DNA from: JBKEDF01 sp047975325
Lineage (GTDB): Bacteria; Pseudomonadota; Alphaproteobacteria; Rhodobacterales; Rhodobacteraceae
Assembly: GCA_047975325.1 (NCBI GenBank)
Contig: JBKEDF010000070.1
Coordinates: 1-55,732, forward strand
Direction: 5' to 3'
DNA length: 55,732 nucleotides
This document shows positions 1-7,978 of the stretch, piece by piece (positions within the stretch are counted from its first letter, which is position 1; each line of letters starts with the position of its first letter). A program made the translations under genes and the position numbers. The notes under the pieces were generated by a model. The model saw only the letters and a program-made list of their open reading frames with translations. It had not been told where the DNA came from and ran no database searches.

Positions 1-423
1 CGCGCAGCGGGTCGAGGCCCCGGCGCAAGGCCGGGGCTGCGGAAGCAGACGCGCCCCGCCCCGTCGCGCCGGGCTTGACCTGGGCCTCGATCCGCTGAGC
101 GCAACCTTCAGCCCAATGTCCGCTTCGTCTAAGGTTTGTGGCTGCTGTCAGCGTGAGCTGCAGCGGCGACAAATCTGACAAGGAAGAAAGCGCGGGCGGA
201 TTTTGTTGCTATGGGGATAGTGGCTCAAGGCCTGGTGGGTTGATGCTCTGAGTCTGGCATCTTGCGCCACCGATCCGCTTTGGTCGGCTGATCTGTCCGG
301 GTCGGTGCTGCCGAAGAGCCATTTTCTGTTGCCGTAGACCTCCAGCAGCGCCGGGTTTCGGTGGAAGGGCCGTAACGATTGGTCCGGTTCCTCCGGATAG
401 TGGAGCCAGGTGTGACGGTTGGA
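1..423. other. Non-coding stretch downstream of the IS91 transposase
   Basis: I see no convincing gene here. Short open frames on both strands lack ribosome sites and family resemblance. A perfect 8-bp inverted repeat (17-24 and 30-37, 5-nt loop, GCCCCGGC/GCCGGGGC) lies near the left edge and could be a hairpin or terminator without a T tract. The 3' end (ori end) of the IS91-type element should fall in this stretch, but I could not place it. Confidence 0.4.
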
Positions 424-1626
424 TCATGCGGCTTCCTCCCATGGCGGTGCCCGGGATCGCGGGAGTTGACCACGCAGGAAGGTTTCGATGATCCGCATCG
501 GGCCGCCGCATTTCGGGCAAGGCGGAAGTTGATCCGCTTCGTCAGCACCGGTGGGCGCCTCTTCTTCGGCCATTTGATCTGGCTCTGTCTCACTGCCGAG
601 CAAGCGCCGGATCATCGCGATCCTGTCCCGGCGGATGCCGTTGGCGAGGAAGCCCGCGTGACGGATTCGGTGGAAGCCGACGGGTAGCACATGGATCAGG
701 AAGCGGCGGATGAACTCATCCGTGGGCAGGCGCATGGTCTTCATGCGGTCCCCGCGCTTGATGCGGTAGTCCTTCCAGCGGAATGACACCGTGTCGCCGT
801 CGGTACTGATCAGCCTGTGGTTCGAGATCGCGGCGCGGTGCGTGTAGCGGCTGAGATAAGCCAGCACGGCCTCGGGTCCGCCGAAGGGAGGCTTGGCGTA
901 AACGACCCATTCGGTCCTGCGCAGCGGCGCGAGATGGGTTGCGAAGGTATCGGGATCGGCCAGCCCCGACAGATTGCTGAAGAACTTCAGCTTGCCCGTC
1001 TTGTGCAACCTGGCCAGCCCTTCGAGGAACAGACGCCGGAACAGCCGTGACAGCACCTTCACCGGCAGGAAGAACCCCGGGCGGCAAACGACCCACCGGG
1101 CGCCATCTGCCGACAGCCCACCACCTGGCACGATGACATGCACATGCGGGTGGTGCGTCATCGCTGAGCCCCATGTATGCAGCACCGATGTTATGCCGAT
1201 CCTTGCGCCCAGATGCTTGGGGTCGGCCGCGATGATCAGCAGCGTCTGCGCGGATGCTTTGAGCAGGAGGCCGTAGACCGCCGCCTTGTTTTGATAGGCA
1301 ATTTCGGCGACTTGGGTGGGCAGCGTGAAGACCACATGGAAGTACTCCACCGGCAGCAGGTCTTCCATCCGCGCCAGCATCCAATCGCGCGCGGCTGCCC
1401 CCTGACACTTCGGGCAATGTCGATTGCGGCAGGAGTTGTAGGCAATATGCCGATGATCGCATTTGGTGCAAGCGGCAATATGGCCACCGAGCGCCGCGGT
1501 CCGGCAGGACTCGATGGAGGACATCACCTTCAATTGCGGTAGGTTCAGGCGCCCGGCATGGTCACGGCGATACGTATCACCATGGGTGCGGAAGATATCC
1601 GCGATCTCCAGTTTGGGACGGGACAT
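424..1626 (-). CDS. IS91 family (Y2/HUH) transposase
   Basis: This 400-aa protein is a rolling-circle transposase that nicks one strand and moves single-stranded DNA. An N-terminal zinc-binding module is visible: Cys53/Cys56, Cys66, Cys71/Cys74 (C-x2-C followed by C-x4-C-x2-C). The HUH metal site is seen as the histidine-rich HHPHVHV stretch at 158-164. The paired catalytic tyrosines fit Tyr257 and Tyr261 in YLSRY, the Y-x3-Y spacing of the Y2 class. The gene starts with ATG and looks full length and intact. It lies 10 nt downstream of the recombinase gene and is probably co-transcribed with it. The tail from about residue 360 is acidic and carries a CPKCGG zinc-like motif before a basic end. 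Confidence 0.92.
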   Translation of the reverse strand: MSRPKLEIADIFRTHGDTYRRDHAGRLNLPQLKVMSSIESCRTAALGGHIAACTKCDHRHIAYNSCRNRHCPKCQGAAARDWMLARMEDLLPVEYFHVVFTLPTQVAEIAYQNKAAVYGLLLKASAQTLLIIAADPKHLGARIGITSVLHTWGSAMTHHPHVHVIVPGGGLSADGARWVVCRPGFFLPVKVLSRLFRRLFLEGLARLHKTGKLKFFSNLSGLADPDTFATHLAPLRRTEWVVYAKPPFGGPEAVLAYLSRYTHRAAISNHRLISTDGDTVSFRWKDYRIKRGDRMKTMRLPTDEFIRRFLIHVLPVGFHRIRHAGFLANGIRRDRIAMIRRLLGSETEPDQMAEEEAPTGADEADQLPPCPKCGGPMRIIETFLRGQLPRSRAPPWEEAA

Positions 1627-1636
1627 GGGACCGGGG

Positions 1637-2509
1637 TCAGCCGGACCCAGCCTCCCGTCTCACCAGCAGATCAAGCGGGCTGGTCACATCCCGGATCGTC
1701 TTGGTCGCCACCTTTGTGTAGACCGTCGTGGTCTCCAGCTTGGCGTGTCCGAGCAGGACCTGGATAACCCGGATGTCGGTTCCACCTTCGAGCAGATGGG
1801 TGGCAAAGCTGTGCCGCAATGTGTGCGGAGATACCTTCTTCTTGATCTCGGCGAAGTCGCAGGCGACGCCAAAGGCCCTGTTGAACTGCCGCGTCGAGAT
1901 CGGATCGACCCGGTTGCGGCCAGGAAAGAGCCAGCCTGCGGGCCGGGCTTCGCGGTAGTAGTCACGCAGAAGTTCCAACAGGCTCGGCGACAGCATAACA
2001 TGGCGGTCCTTGCGGCCTTTGCCCTGGTCGATGCGGATCAACATGCGGTCGCTGTCGATATCGCCAACCTTCAGGTGGGTCACCTCGCTCGCACGTAGCC
2101 CGCCACCATAGGCCACGCTGAATGCCGCCCGGTAGCGAAGCCCGGGCCCGGGGGCGGCCTCGAGAATACGCGTCACTTCCTCAGCGCTCAGCACGACAGG
2201 TATCTTCTTGGCTGCCCGCTGATACCGCATGTGCCGCTTCATCCCCGGGCGCGGACAGGTCGTGGCATAGAAAAAGCTCAACACCGTCAGCCGATTATTG
2301 AAGGTCGGCGCGCCCACGCCGCGCTCCTTCATGTCGAGTTGAAAGGCGCGCAGCTCCTCCGGTGTCGCGCTATCAGGCGAATGGCCCAGATACCGCGTGA
2401 ACTCCCGCATCGCCCGCAGATACATCGTCTGGGTTTTGGGCTGCAGCCCCTTGATCCGCATGTCTTCGAGAAAGCGTTGGCGCAATGGCGGCACGTATTG
2501 ATCGGTCAT
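1637..2509 (-). CDS. Tyrosine-type recombinase/integrase of the IS91-like element
   Basis: This 290-aa site-specific recombinase has an N-terminal SAM-like core-binding domain (about 8-90) and a C-terminal catalytic domain (about 105-280). The catalytic set is visible: Arg139 (GLRASE), a Lys near 164 (GKGRKDR), His229-x2-Arg232 (HTLRH), His255 (LLGHA) and nucleophile Tyr264 (TTTVYTKV). All are present, so the enzyme should be active. Recombinases of this kind sit directly upstream of IS91-type transposases in many alphaproteobacteria, but their role in IS91 movement is not clear. They may resolve cointegrates or help choose targets. The gene is preceded by a long hairpin, a possible binding site. 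Confidence 0.9.
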   Translation of the reverse strand: MTDQYVPPLRQRFLEDMRIKGLQPKTQTMYLRAMREFTRYLGHSPDSATPEELRAFQLDMKERGVGAPTFNNRLTVLSFFYATTCPRPGMKRHMRYQRAAKKIPVVLSAEEVTRILEAAPGPGLRYRAAFSVAYGGGLRASEVTHLKVGDIDSDRMLIRIDQGKGRKDRHVMLSPSLLELLRDYYREARPAGWLFPGRNRVDPISTRQFNRAFGVACDFAEIKKKVSPHTLRHSFATHLLEGGTDIRVIQVLLGHAKLETTTVYTKVATKTIRDVTSPLDLLVRREAGSG

Positions 2510-2515
2510 CAGACC

Positions 2516-2558
2516 CTCCTGTCATCAGATTGAGAAGGTCCCAATCGTCAGACAGGAG
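2516..2558. repeat. Palindrome upstream of the recombinase (IS element 5' side)
   Basis: An interrupted palindrome has outer arms 2516-2523 (CTCCTGTC) and 2551-2558 (GACAGGAG), an internal 4x4 loop, then inner arms 2528-2532 (GATTG) and 2542-2546 (CAATC). This gives 13 pairs around a 9-nt loop. It lies 7 nt outside the recombinase start codon. Subterminal palindromes are typical of IS91 ends; it could also be the recombinase core site or an operator. Confidence 0.6.
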
Positions 2559-2875
2559 CGTCAGTTCGCAAAATCTGCGGCGCTCACTTCAGTGCGCATC
2601 ACCCGCCACAAGCGCCAATACCGCGAGAGCGGTTTCGTCCTTGTCCCGCATAGCTGCCTCTCGGGCTGTGCCCGCCCCGGACAAAACCCGTGACGAAAAA
2701 GGGTATCCTCGTAGCCGAACCGAAATTGGCCCGCGTGTTTTCAAGGGGTTGCCGAGGTCCGAAAGGACAAATCCGGTGACTCTCGACACTGTCGATAGTC
2801 AGATTATTTATTTTTTGTATCAACAATCTGCCTTTAGGGTGCCACTGCATCCTTGCGATATTCGATTCGTTCGTG
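2559..2875. other. Non-coding stretch between the IS element and the small membrane gene
   Basis: I could not support a gene. A minus-strand reading contains a short peptide-like run (DKDETALAVLALVAGDAH, ending at 2589) that may be debris of an older mobile element. The part from 2795 to 2875 is clearly AT-richer than the flanks. A small inverted repeat, TCGACactgTCGAt, lies near 2780. Confidence 0.35.
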
Positions 2876-3094
2876 TCAGGTCTGCCGGAAGAAGCGAAGA
2901 CTTAAGAAACCGGTCCCTAGGCCGGCTGTCGCTATAATCAAAGATACCGCCCCAGTCGTCAGGGCGTCGGAACACTGTATTCCTGGGCAACGATAGTAAG
3001 CATCGGAAAATGCGACCAAAGACAACAATGTAAAAGCCGTAACGCAGAGCGTCGATATTGCGATCAACATAATTCCAAGAAGTTTCATCGCCAT
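2876..3094 (-). CDS. Small membrane protein of unknown function
   Basis: The 72-aa product has two hydrophobic segments (about residues 5-30 and 45-66) separated by a short loop with two cysteines (RCPGIQC). This is consistent with a two-pass inner membrane protein and possibly a periplasmic disulfide. ATG at 3094 is chosen; an in-frame TTG at 3100 and an ATG at 3088 are alternatives, and no strong ribosome site separates them. I do not recognise a family. The gene sits in an AT-rich pocket between the IS element and the Hint-domain gene, so it may be accessory DNA. Low-to-moderate confidence that it is expressed. Confidence 0.45.
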   Translation of the reverse strand: MAMKLLGIMLIAISTLCVTAFTLLSLVAFSDAYYRCPGIQCSDALTTGAVSLIIATAGLGTGFLSLRFFRQT

Positions 3095-3195
3095 TTTCAA
3101 ATGTTACTCAAGCTGGGAAGAGGTCGACAAGGCCGAATGGTAGCATTGGTCCCGCAGAGCGACCCCCAGGTCTTGCCCGCCGTTTCGCGGTCTGC

Positions 3196-4329
3196 TCAGC
3201 TTGATGCTGTCATCGCCAGAAGAGAGGTAACCTCATGCGCCTTGAGTGACATGCGGGCGGAACCATAGGCGTCGAGCCCGGTTTCTTCGGCCAGCTCGGG
3301 GAAGAGAGTCAAAATCTCGTTTCTTTGTTCTTTGTCAATGCTTTGTAATGTGTAGTCGCCGGGCTGAAAACTTTCGGACCAGGTTCCGTTCGACAGGATG
3401 ATTTCATGGTGGTCGAACATCAGGTGAATATATGTAACGGATTGCGTCTTGATCTGCTCCACACCGTTCAGGCGGGTCAGGTGCTTGGCCGCCACCAGAA
3501 CCTCGCGCTGGCCAAACAGGAGTTCCGCCTTATCGCTGGTCAGCAACATCCGGTGATTGGGGCTGACCAGGATATCCTGGCAGGGCAGGATCCCGCCCAG
3601 AGCCCCTGCGGAAATGAGAACCGGTTGCAGACCCGGCGTCAGGAGCAGGTCCTTTGCTTCCAGTTCCCGTTGCCCGATCCAGCGGATTGTCTGTACACCA
3701 TTGTCACGCGTAATCACGCGGTCGCCCGGTTGCAGATCCTCGATCAGGCATTCGCCCTTGGTGGTTGCGATAAGTGTACCAAGGGTAAAACAGGGGATAA
3801 CAACCTGCCCACCCGGGGGAACATAGCGGTTTGCGAGCAGGTTATAGGCCCGACCGTCAATACCGAAGGCGTAAATGGGGCTTTCAAGTTCAATTGAACG
3901 GAGCGGTTTGGCAGCCAGAGCTGCGGCATCTGCGATTTCATCGGGAATAGGCGTGCTGCGAAGGGGACCCGGAACCAGATACACATCGCCATTGGTTGCC
4001 TGCATCAGGACCGCATTGATTTCTGCAGTCGTCCCATCCAGATAGGTGATCGTCGCCTCAAAAACCATGGTGGCGTCATGGGTTCTTGTGGCGCCGTCAA
4101 CGGTGAATGTGTCATTCGACCGGTTATTGTTGATATCGTAGACGTTGATGATTCCACCGGTATAGTTGCCCGGAGCGAATTCCTGAACATGTGCGCTCAA
4201 CGGATCGGCAGAGGTGCCATATGTTCCCAGCCAACCATTCACGACAGAGGTGTTAACGCTGGCATTTCCCTCTCTCGTATCAATATCCGGAAGATTCCCA
4301 AGGTAGATTACATCAAAACTTGTCGGCAT
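3196..4329 (-). CDS. Hint domain-containing protein
   Basis: The 377-aa product ends in a Hint (hedgehog/intein-type) domain at about 178-325. It opens with Cys180 (CFTLGTLI) and contains ECLIEDLQPGDRVIT, the SPNHRMLL block and a late H-x-x-MFDHH/NG segment. The N-terminal part (1-170) is rich in Asp, Asn, Gly and Thr, like secreted RTX-associated proteins. Such proteins are numerous in Rhodobacteraceae and are thought to be exported without a classical signal peptide and possibly self-processed. I chose ATG 4329 because family members typically open with an MPTxFxVxxLG-like start; an upstream in-frame ATG at 4413 would add 28 residues. Function unknown. It is transcribed away from the GTA cluster and is not part of it. 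Confidence 0.8.
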   Translation of the reverse strand: MPTSFDVIYLGNLPDIDTREGNASVNTSVVNGWLGTYGTSADPLSAHVQEFAPGNYTGGIINVYDINNNRSNDTFTVDGATRTHDATMVFEATITYLDGTTAEINAVLMQATNGDVYLVPGPLRSTPIPDEIADAAALAAKPLRSIELESPIYAFGIDGRAYNLLANRYVPPGGQVVIPCFTLGTLIATTKGECLIEDLQPGDRVITRDNGVQTIRWIGQRELEAKDLLLTPGLQPVLISAGALGGILPCQDILVSPNHRMLLTSDKAELLFGQREVLVAAKHLTRLNGVEQIKTQSVTYIHLMFDHHEIILSNGTWSESFQPGDYTLQSIDKEQRNEILTLFPELAEETGLDAYGSARMSLKAHEVTSLLAMTASS

Positions 4330-4640
4330 AAACACAAACCCCAACTCAGGCGACAACAATACCAGTCCACTTTTCCCCAGCTCAAGGTATATGGATTTCT
4401 TAACGAAAATCATAGAAGAATTTTCTGGATCTGGCTGCTGAACGCGTTTTTCCTATCAGGGTATATTTCTGAGTATAAACAAGCGGAAACCTGCCGGTTC
4501 TGCGGGGAAATCGCGTCGATCAACCTCCCGTAAAGTGGTCGGTTGGTTCACGTAGGGTGTTGGTTGTCACATTCTGTATTTTCGCAGATTTGAAAAATGG
4601 AAAACTTGCAGGATGCCCATGGGTGGAGGTTATCAGATGA

Positions 4641-4658
4641 TTAAGGGATAGTCCTTAA
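4641..4658. promoter_or_regulatory. Inverted repeat TTAAGG-N6-CCTTAA upstream of the GTA promoter
   Basis: Two perfect 6-bp arms (4641-4646 and 4653-4658) are separated by GATAGT. The repeat lies about 27 bp upstream of the candidate -35 box, a usual position for an activator or repressor. The spacing between the TTAA halves is 10, not the 7 of CtrA sites. The protein that binds it, if any, is unknown. Confidence 0.35.
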
Positions 4659-4684
4659 GTATCTGTTTATAAATATATTTATCC

Positions 4685-4714
4685 TTGACTTTTCCGTGCG
4701 CCCCGATGTATCCC
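4685..4714 (+). promoter_or_regulatory. Candidate promoter of the GTA cluster
   Basis: TTGACT (4685-4690) is a 5/6 match to the -35 consensus. A weak -10 follows at 4708-4714 (GTATCC, or TATCCC with an 18-bp spacer). An A/T tract just upstream (4664-4682) resembles an UP element. The call rests on pattern only; transcription could instead start elsewhere in the region. Confidence 0.35.
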
Positions 4715-4817
4715 ATGAGGCATGCTAGAAGAAATGTGCAAGCGGCCCCGGGGTAACCCGGCGCCGCTTTTTCATTTTGCTCGTGCGGGCAGGCATGAGA
4801 GGCGGGTACAGCAGGAT

Positions 4818-5156
4818 ATGACAATCGAGATATCAGAGGGAGAGCGGACGGCGGCTGATTTGTTGGCGGTGACGGATCGCATCTTCTCGCAATCGGCGCT
4901 TGCCCTGGGACGGGCGGTAATGGCGCTGGACGAACTGGATGAGGCAAGGGCCGGGGAAAAGGCAAAAGCCGCCCTTCAGGCGGTGAAGGATTTCCGCAAT
5001 GCCTATCAGATCGCCATGGATGAAAGGACCAGAGTTGACAAACTTCGCAGACAGGTTGCCGACGATGCCGGAACCGGGGTGCTCGACCTTGATACCGCGC
5101 GCGATGAAATCGGGCGCAGGCTGGCTTGCCTCCGCAGCGCCGGAGATGGTGAGTGA
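4818..5156 (+). CDS. GTA g1: small terminase-like protein
   Basis: The 112-aa, mostly helical and charged protein occupies the g1 position of an RcGTA-type cluster, directly before the large terminase. In the Rhodobacter capsulatus GTA the matching protein is regarded as the small terminase subunit, which presents DNA to the packaging motor. A helix rich in Ala, Glu, Lys and Arg (about 20-82) supports an oligomeric coiled architecture. ATG 4818 is chosen because a GCAGGA element lies just upstream and the domain begins here; an upstream ATG at 4722 is in frame. The stop overlaps the terminase gene by 11 nt. GTA terminases package host DNA with little sequence preference, so this subunit may not recognise a specific site. 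Confidence 0.8.
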   Translation: MTIEISEGERTAADLLAVTDRIFSQSALALGRAVMALDELDEARAGEKAKAALQAVKDFRNAYQIAMDERTRVDKLRRQVADDAGTGVLDLDTARDEIGRRLACLRSAGDGE

Positions 5157-6447
5157 TTTCATCGAGGGTTTGAGCGACAATGCGTTGCTGTCCTTGCCCT
5201 GGATCTTTGAATTCTGGGCCTTGCCACATCAGCTTCCGCCCGATGGGGGTTGGAAAAGCTGGGTTATCATGGGCGGGCGCGGCGCAGGCAAGACGCGTGC
5301 CGGTGCGGAATGGGTGCGCAGCGAGGTGGAAGGTGCGCGCCCGACAGATCCGGGACGGGCGCGCAATGTGGCACTGATCGGGGAAACAGAGGCACAGACA
5401 CGTGAGGTCATGGTTTTTGGCCCTTCGGGGATTTTGGCCTGTTCCCCCCCCGACCGGCGTCCACGATGGGAGGCGAGCCGTAATCGGCTGGTCTGGCCGA
5501 ACGGCGCGGTTGCGACTGTCCTTTCCGCCTCCAACCCGGAGGCGTTGCGAGGACCGCAATTCGATGCGGCCTGGGTGGATGAACTCGCCAAGTGGAAACA
5601 GGCCCAAACCACATGGGATATGCTCCAATTCGCGTTGCGTCTGGGTGAAAACCCGCGTCAGGTTGTAACGACTACGCCGCGAAATATAGGCGTTCTCAAG
5701 CTTATCCTGAAAAACCCGTCAACTGTCGTAACCCATGCGCCGACCGAGGCGAACAGGGCCCATCTGGCCGAGAGTTTTCTTGTCGAGGTGCGCACCCGTT
5801 ATGGAGGAACGACGTTGGGACGACAGGAGCTTGACGGCGAATTGCTGGAGGAGGTCGAGGGCGCATTGTGGAAACAGACGGCGCTGGACAAGGCCCGTAT
5901 CACGCATGTGCCCGAAGTTTCACGGGTAGTGGTGGCAGTGGACCCACCGGTTTCGAACCATGGTGGATCGGATGAATGTGGCATTGTTGTTGTCGGTGCC
6001 ATGATGGAGGGTCCTCCCCAGAATTGGCATGCCGTGGTACTGGAGGATGCCAGTGTGAAGGGGGCTTCTCCGGAACAATGGGCACGGATGGCCCTGGCGG
6101 CGATGGAACGCCATGGTGCGGATCGGCTGGTGGCGGAGGTCAATCAGGGTGGCAATCTGGTTGAAACGTTGATCCGGCAGATTGACCCAATGGTGCCATA
6201 CCGGGCCGTGCGTGCCTCACGCGGCAAGTTTACACGGGCAGAGCCTGTGGCGGCGCTTTATGAACAAGGTCGCGTTGCACATATGCCGGATCTGGGCCGG
6301 TTGGAGGATCAGATGTGCCAGATGACCCCGGGTGGGTATCTGGGCAAGGGATCCCCGGATCGGGTGGATGCCCTGGTCTGGGCATTGACCGATCTGATGA
6401 TTACCCCGTCCAAGGGGTGGTCGCGACCGAGCGTACGGTCGCTTTAA
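5146..6447 (+). CDS. GTA g2: large terminase subunit (packaging ATPase/nuclease)
   Basis: This 433-aa motor protein pumps DNA into the prohead and cuts it headful by headful. The ATPase domain shows a Walker A motif at 43-50 (GGRGAGKT) and a Walker B motif at 141-146 (AAWVDE). Behind it, TTTPRN near 175-180 fits the coupling region. The C-terminal RNase H-fold nuclease is indicated by an aspartate in VVAVDPP, by LVAEVNQGG and by DRVDALVWAL near the end. ATG 5146 gives the family's usual N-terminus and overlaps g1 by 11 nt; a GTG at 5149 is equally close. An in-frame upstream ATG (4999) would lie wholly within g1 and is rejected. Full length, all key motifs kept. Confidence 0.95.
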   Translation: MVSDFIEGLSDNALLSLPWIFEFWALPHQLPPDGGWKSWVIMGGRGAGKTRAGAEWVRSEVEGARPTDPGRARNVALIGETEAQTREVMVFGPSGILACSPPDRRPRWEASRNRLVWPNGAVATVLSASNPEALRGPQFDAAWVDELAKWKQAQTTWDMLQFALRLGENPRQVVTTTPRNIGVLKLILKNPSTVVTHAPTEANRAHLAESFLVEVRTRYGGTTLGRQELDGELLEEVEGALWKQTALDKARITHVPEVSRVVVAVDPPVSNHGGSDECGIVVVGAMMEGPPQNWHAVVLEDASVKGASPEQWARMALAAMERHGADRLVAEVNQGGNLVETLIRQIDPMVPYRAVRASRGKFTRAEPVAALYEQGRVAHMPDLGRLEDQMCQMTPGGYLGKGSPDRVDALVWALTDLMITPSKGWSRPSVRSL

Positions 6448-6484
6448 CAGGTTTAAAACAAATTGTCGGAAAACCCTTCGCGTG

Positions 6485-6504
6485 GCCCGGACGCCGCGCC
6501 GGGC
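6485..6504. repeat. Short hairpin in the g2-g3 spacer
   Basis: Inverted repeat GCCCGG (6485-6490) and CCGGGC (6499-6504) around an 8-nt loop, inside the 104-nt gap between terminase and portal genes. There is no T run after it, so a terminator is unlikely. It may influence mRNA processing. Confidence 0.35.
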
Positions 6505-6551
6505 GTGTTCTGGTTGAAGCCGGGACGCGGCAATGAAAGGAGCAGACCGGA

Positions 6552-7730
6552 ATGGTTTTCGATTTCCTGAAACGTGGAAAATCTGAAGAGGTGCCGGAGC
6601 GCAAAGCCTCCGCTACCGGGCCGGTGGTTGCCTGGTCGGGATCGGGCCGCGTGGCCTGGAGCCCACGTGATACGGTAAGCCTTACGAAAGCGGGTTTCCT
6701 GGGTAATCCCGTCGGTTTCCGGGCGGTGAAGCTGGTGGCAGAGGCTGCTGCCGCGTTGCCGTTGGTCCTGCAGGATAATGAACGGCGCTATGACATCCAT
6801 CCGATGCTGGATCTGATCCGGCGTCCAAATCCGATGCAGGGCAGGGCAGAGCTTTTCGAGGCGATCTATGGTCAACTGCTGCTTTCGGGCAATGCCTATG
6901 TCGAGGCGGTACCAAGTCCGCGCCAGATGCCCGGGGAATTGCATGTGCTGCGTTCTGATCGGATGGGCGTGGTGCCGGGGGCGGATGGTTGGCCCGTTGC
7001 CTATGATTATACTGTTGGTAATCGCAGGCATCGGTTCGATATAGGCAATGGTCCCGCGCCGATTTGCCATATCAAGAACTTCCATCCGCAGGATGATCAC
7101 TATGGCTTTTCCCCTCTCCAGGCGGCGGCGGTGGCAATGGATGTACATGTGTCTGCGTCACGTTGGTCCAAGGCGCTTCTGGATAATGCAGCCCGTCCAT
7201 CAGGTGCGATCGTCTATCGCGGTATGGATGGACAATCGACGCTGAGCCCTGAACAATATGAGCGGTTGGTAGAAGAGATGGAAAGCCATCATCAGGGCGC
7301 ACGCAATGCTGGTCGGCCAATGTTGCTGGAAGGTGGTCTGGACTGGAAACCGATGGGGTTTTCCCCCTCCGATATGGAGTTCCACAAGACCAAGGACGCC
7401 GCAACGCGCGACATCGCCATTGCCTTTGGTGTTCCGCCGATGTTGTTGGGTATTCCGGGCGATGCAACCTACGCAAATTATCAGGAGGCCAATCGTGCCT
7501 TCTACAGGCTGACCGTGTTGCCGCTGGTGGCCAAGGTGACATCCGCGCTTTCACATTGGCTTTCGCAATATGATGGATCGACGGCGGAATTGCGGGCCGA
7601 TTTGGATCAGGTTCCGGCCCTGGCGCTGGAACGCGATCAGCAATGGGCGCGGGTTGGGGCTGCCGATTTCCTGACTACGGTGGAAAAGCGGGCGCTTCTT
7701 GGGCTTCCGGTGCTTGCGGAGGAGGAATGA
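6552..7730 (+). CDS. GTA g3: HK97-type portal protein
   Basis: The 392-aa portal protein forms the dodecameric ring at one vertex of the GTA capsid, through which the terminase loads DNA and to which the tail connects. It matches the HK97/lambda-type portal family in length and in segments such as GFRAVKLVAEAAAALPL (about 57-73), the HPMLDLIRRPNP stretch (about 86-97) and FGVPPMLLGIPGDATYAN (about 293-310). A good ribosome site (AAAGGAG, 6537-6543) precedes ATG 6552. The stop overlaps the next start in an ATGA junction, so translation is probably coupled. No anomalies seen. Confidence 0.95.
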   Translation: MVFDFLKRGKSEEVPERKASATGPVVAWSGSGRVAWSPRDTVSLTKAGFLGNPVGFRAVKLVAEAAAALPLVLQDNERRYDIHPMLDLIRRPNPMQGRAELFEAIYGQLLLSGNAYVEAVPSPRQMPGELHVLRSDRMGVVPGADGWPVAYDYTVGNRRHRFDIGNGPAPICHIKNFHPQDDHYGFSPLQAAAVAMDVHVSASRWSKALLDNAARPSGAIVYRGMDGQSTLSPEQYERLVEEMESHHQGARNAGRPMLLEGGLDWKPMGFSPSDMEFHKTKDAATRDIAIAFGVPPMLLGIPGDATYANYQEANRAFYRLTVLPLVAKVTSALSHWLSQYDGSTAELRADLDQVPALALERDQQWARVGAADFLTTVEKRALLGLPVLAEEE

Positions 7731-7975
7731 CCCTGCGGGAGCGGGGCGCGAGCGGGTCGCGTTTTCTTTATGACAGCTTTGATGCGGCCCAGGCCCGGAT
7801 TGAGGCAAATGAGCGTGTGGCAGAGGAACGCTGGGCCGGGCTCGAATATCGGCTGGTGCAGATCGAGGGAGCGCTGGAGCGCCTCGAAAGACGGCTCTGG
7901 CTGGGGGTTTATGGCGTGGCGGCATTCCTGCTGACCAAGGGGGCAGAGGCGCTGGTAAGCGCAGCTATGAGGTGA
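7727..7975 (+). CDS. GTA g3.5: head formation protein (rcc01685-like)
   Basis: This small 82-aa protein sits between portal and protease genes, exactly where R. capsulatus has the rcc01685 'GTA head formation' gene. The middle (about 18-57) is a charged heptad-like helix; residues 58-72 are hydrophobic (LGVYGVAAFLLT), enough for one membrane-spanning or buried helix. The start at 7727 overlaps the portal stop by 4 nt and has a strong GGAGGAG ribosome site. The mechanism is not known; mutants in the family are reported to affect head assembly. Identification rests mainly on position, size and this architecture. Confidence 0.75.
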   Translation: MTLRERGASGSRFLYDSFDAAQARIEANERVAEERWAGLEYRLVQIEGALERLERRLWLGVYGVAAFLLTKGAEALVSAAMR

Positions 7976-7978
7976 AGG

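Larger units (their letters stand above)
424..2558 (-). mobile_element. IS91-family element (Y2 transposase plus tyrosine recombinase); ends approximate
   Basis: Two minus-strand genes 10 nt apart, a tyrosine recombinase followed by an IS91-type transposase, make up the core of a two-gene IS91-like element common in Rhodobacteraceae. IS91 elements are thought to move by rolling-circle replication, have no long terminal inverted repeats and do not duplicate their target. The true ends are therefore not visible as repeats. I bound the call by the transposase stop and by a palindrome just beyond the recombinase start; the real element may extend further on either side. Confidence 0.6.
4330..4817. 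other. Intergenic region upstream of the GTA cluster
   Basis: This 488-nt region separates the divergent Hint gene and the GTA genes. It is AT-rich at 4570-4690. It holds a perfect inverted repeat, TTAAGG-N6-CCTTAA (4641-4658), and a candidate sigma-70 promoter at 4685-4714 facing the GTA genes. An in-frame ATG at 4722 would lengthen the first GTA gene by 32 residues, but that extension is basic and unlike the rest. Confidence 0.5.

Noticed and set aside
2589..2651. 20-residue peptide frame (DKDETALAVLALVAGDAH end) on the minus strand
   Set aside because: Too short, no ribosome site; noted as possible mobile-element debris.
4641..4658. CtrA site (TTAA-N7-TTAA) for GTA control
   Set aside because: The TTAA halves are 10 bp apart, not 7. 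Kept only as an unnamed inverted repeat.
4633..5628. 331-codon minus-strand frame over the GTA g1-g2 start
   Set aside because: Opposite to conserved g1 and terminase genes; Pro/Arg-rich, no family.
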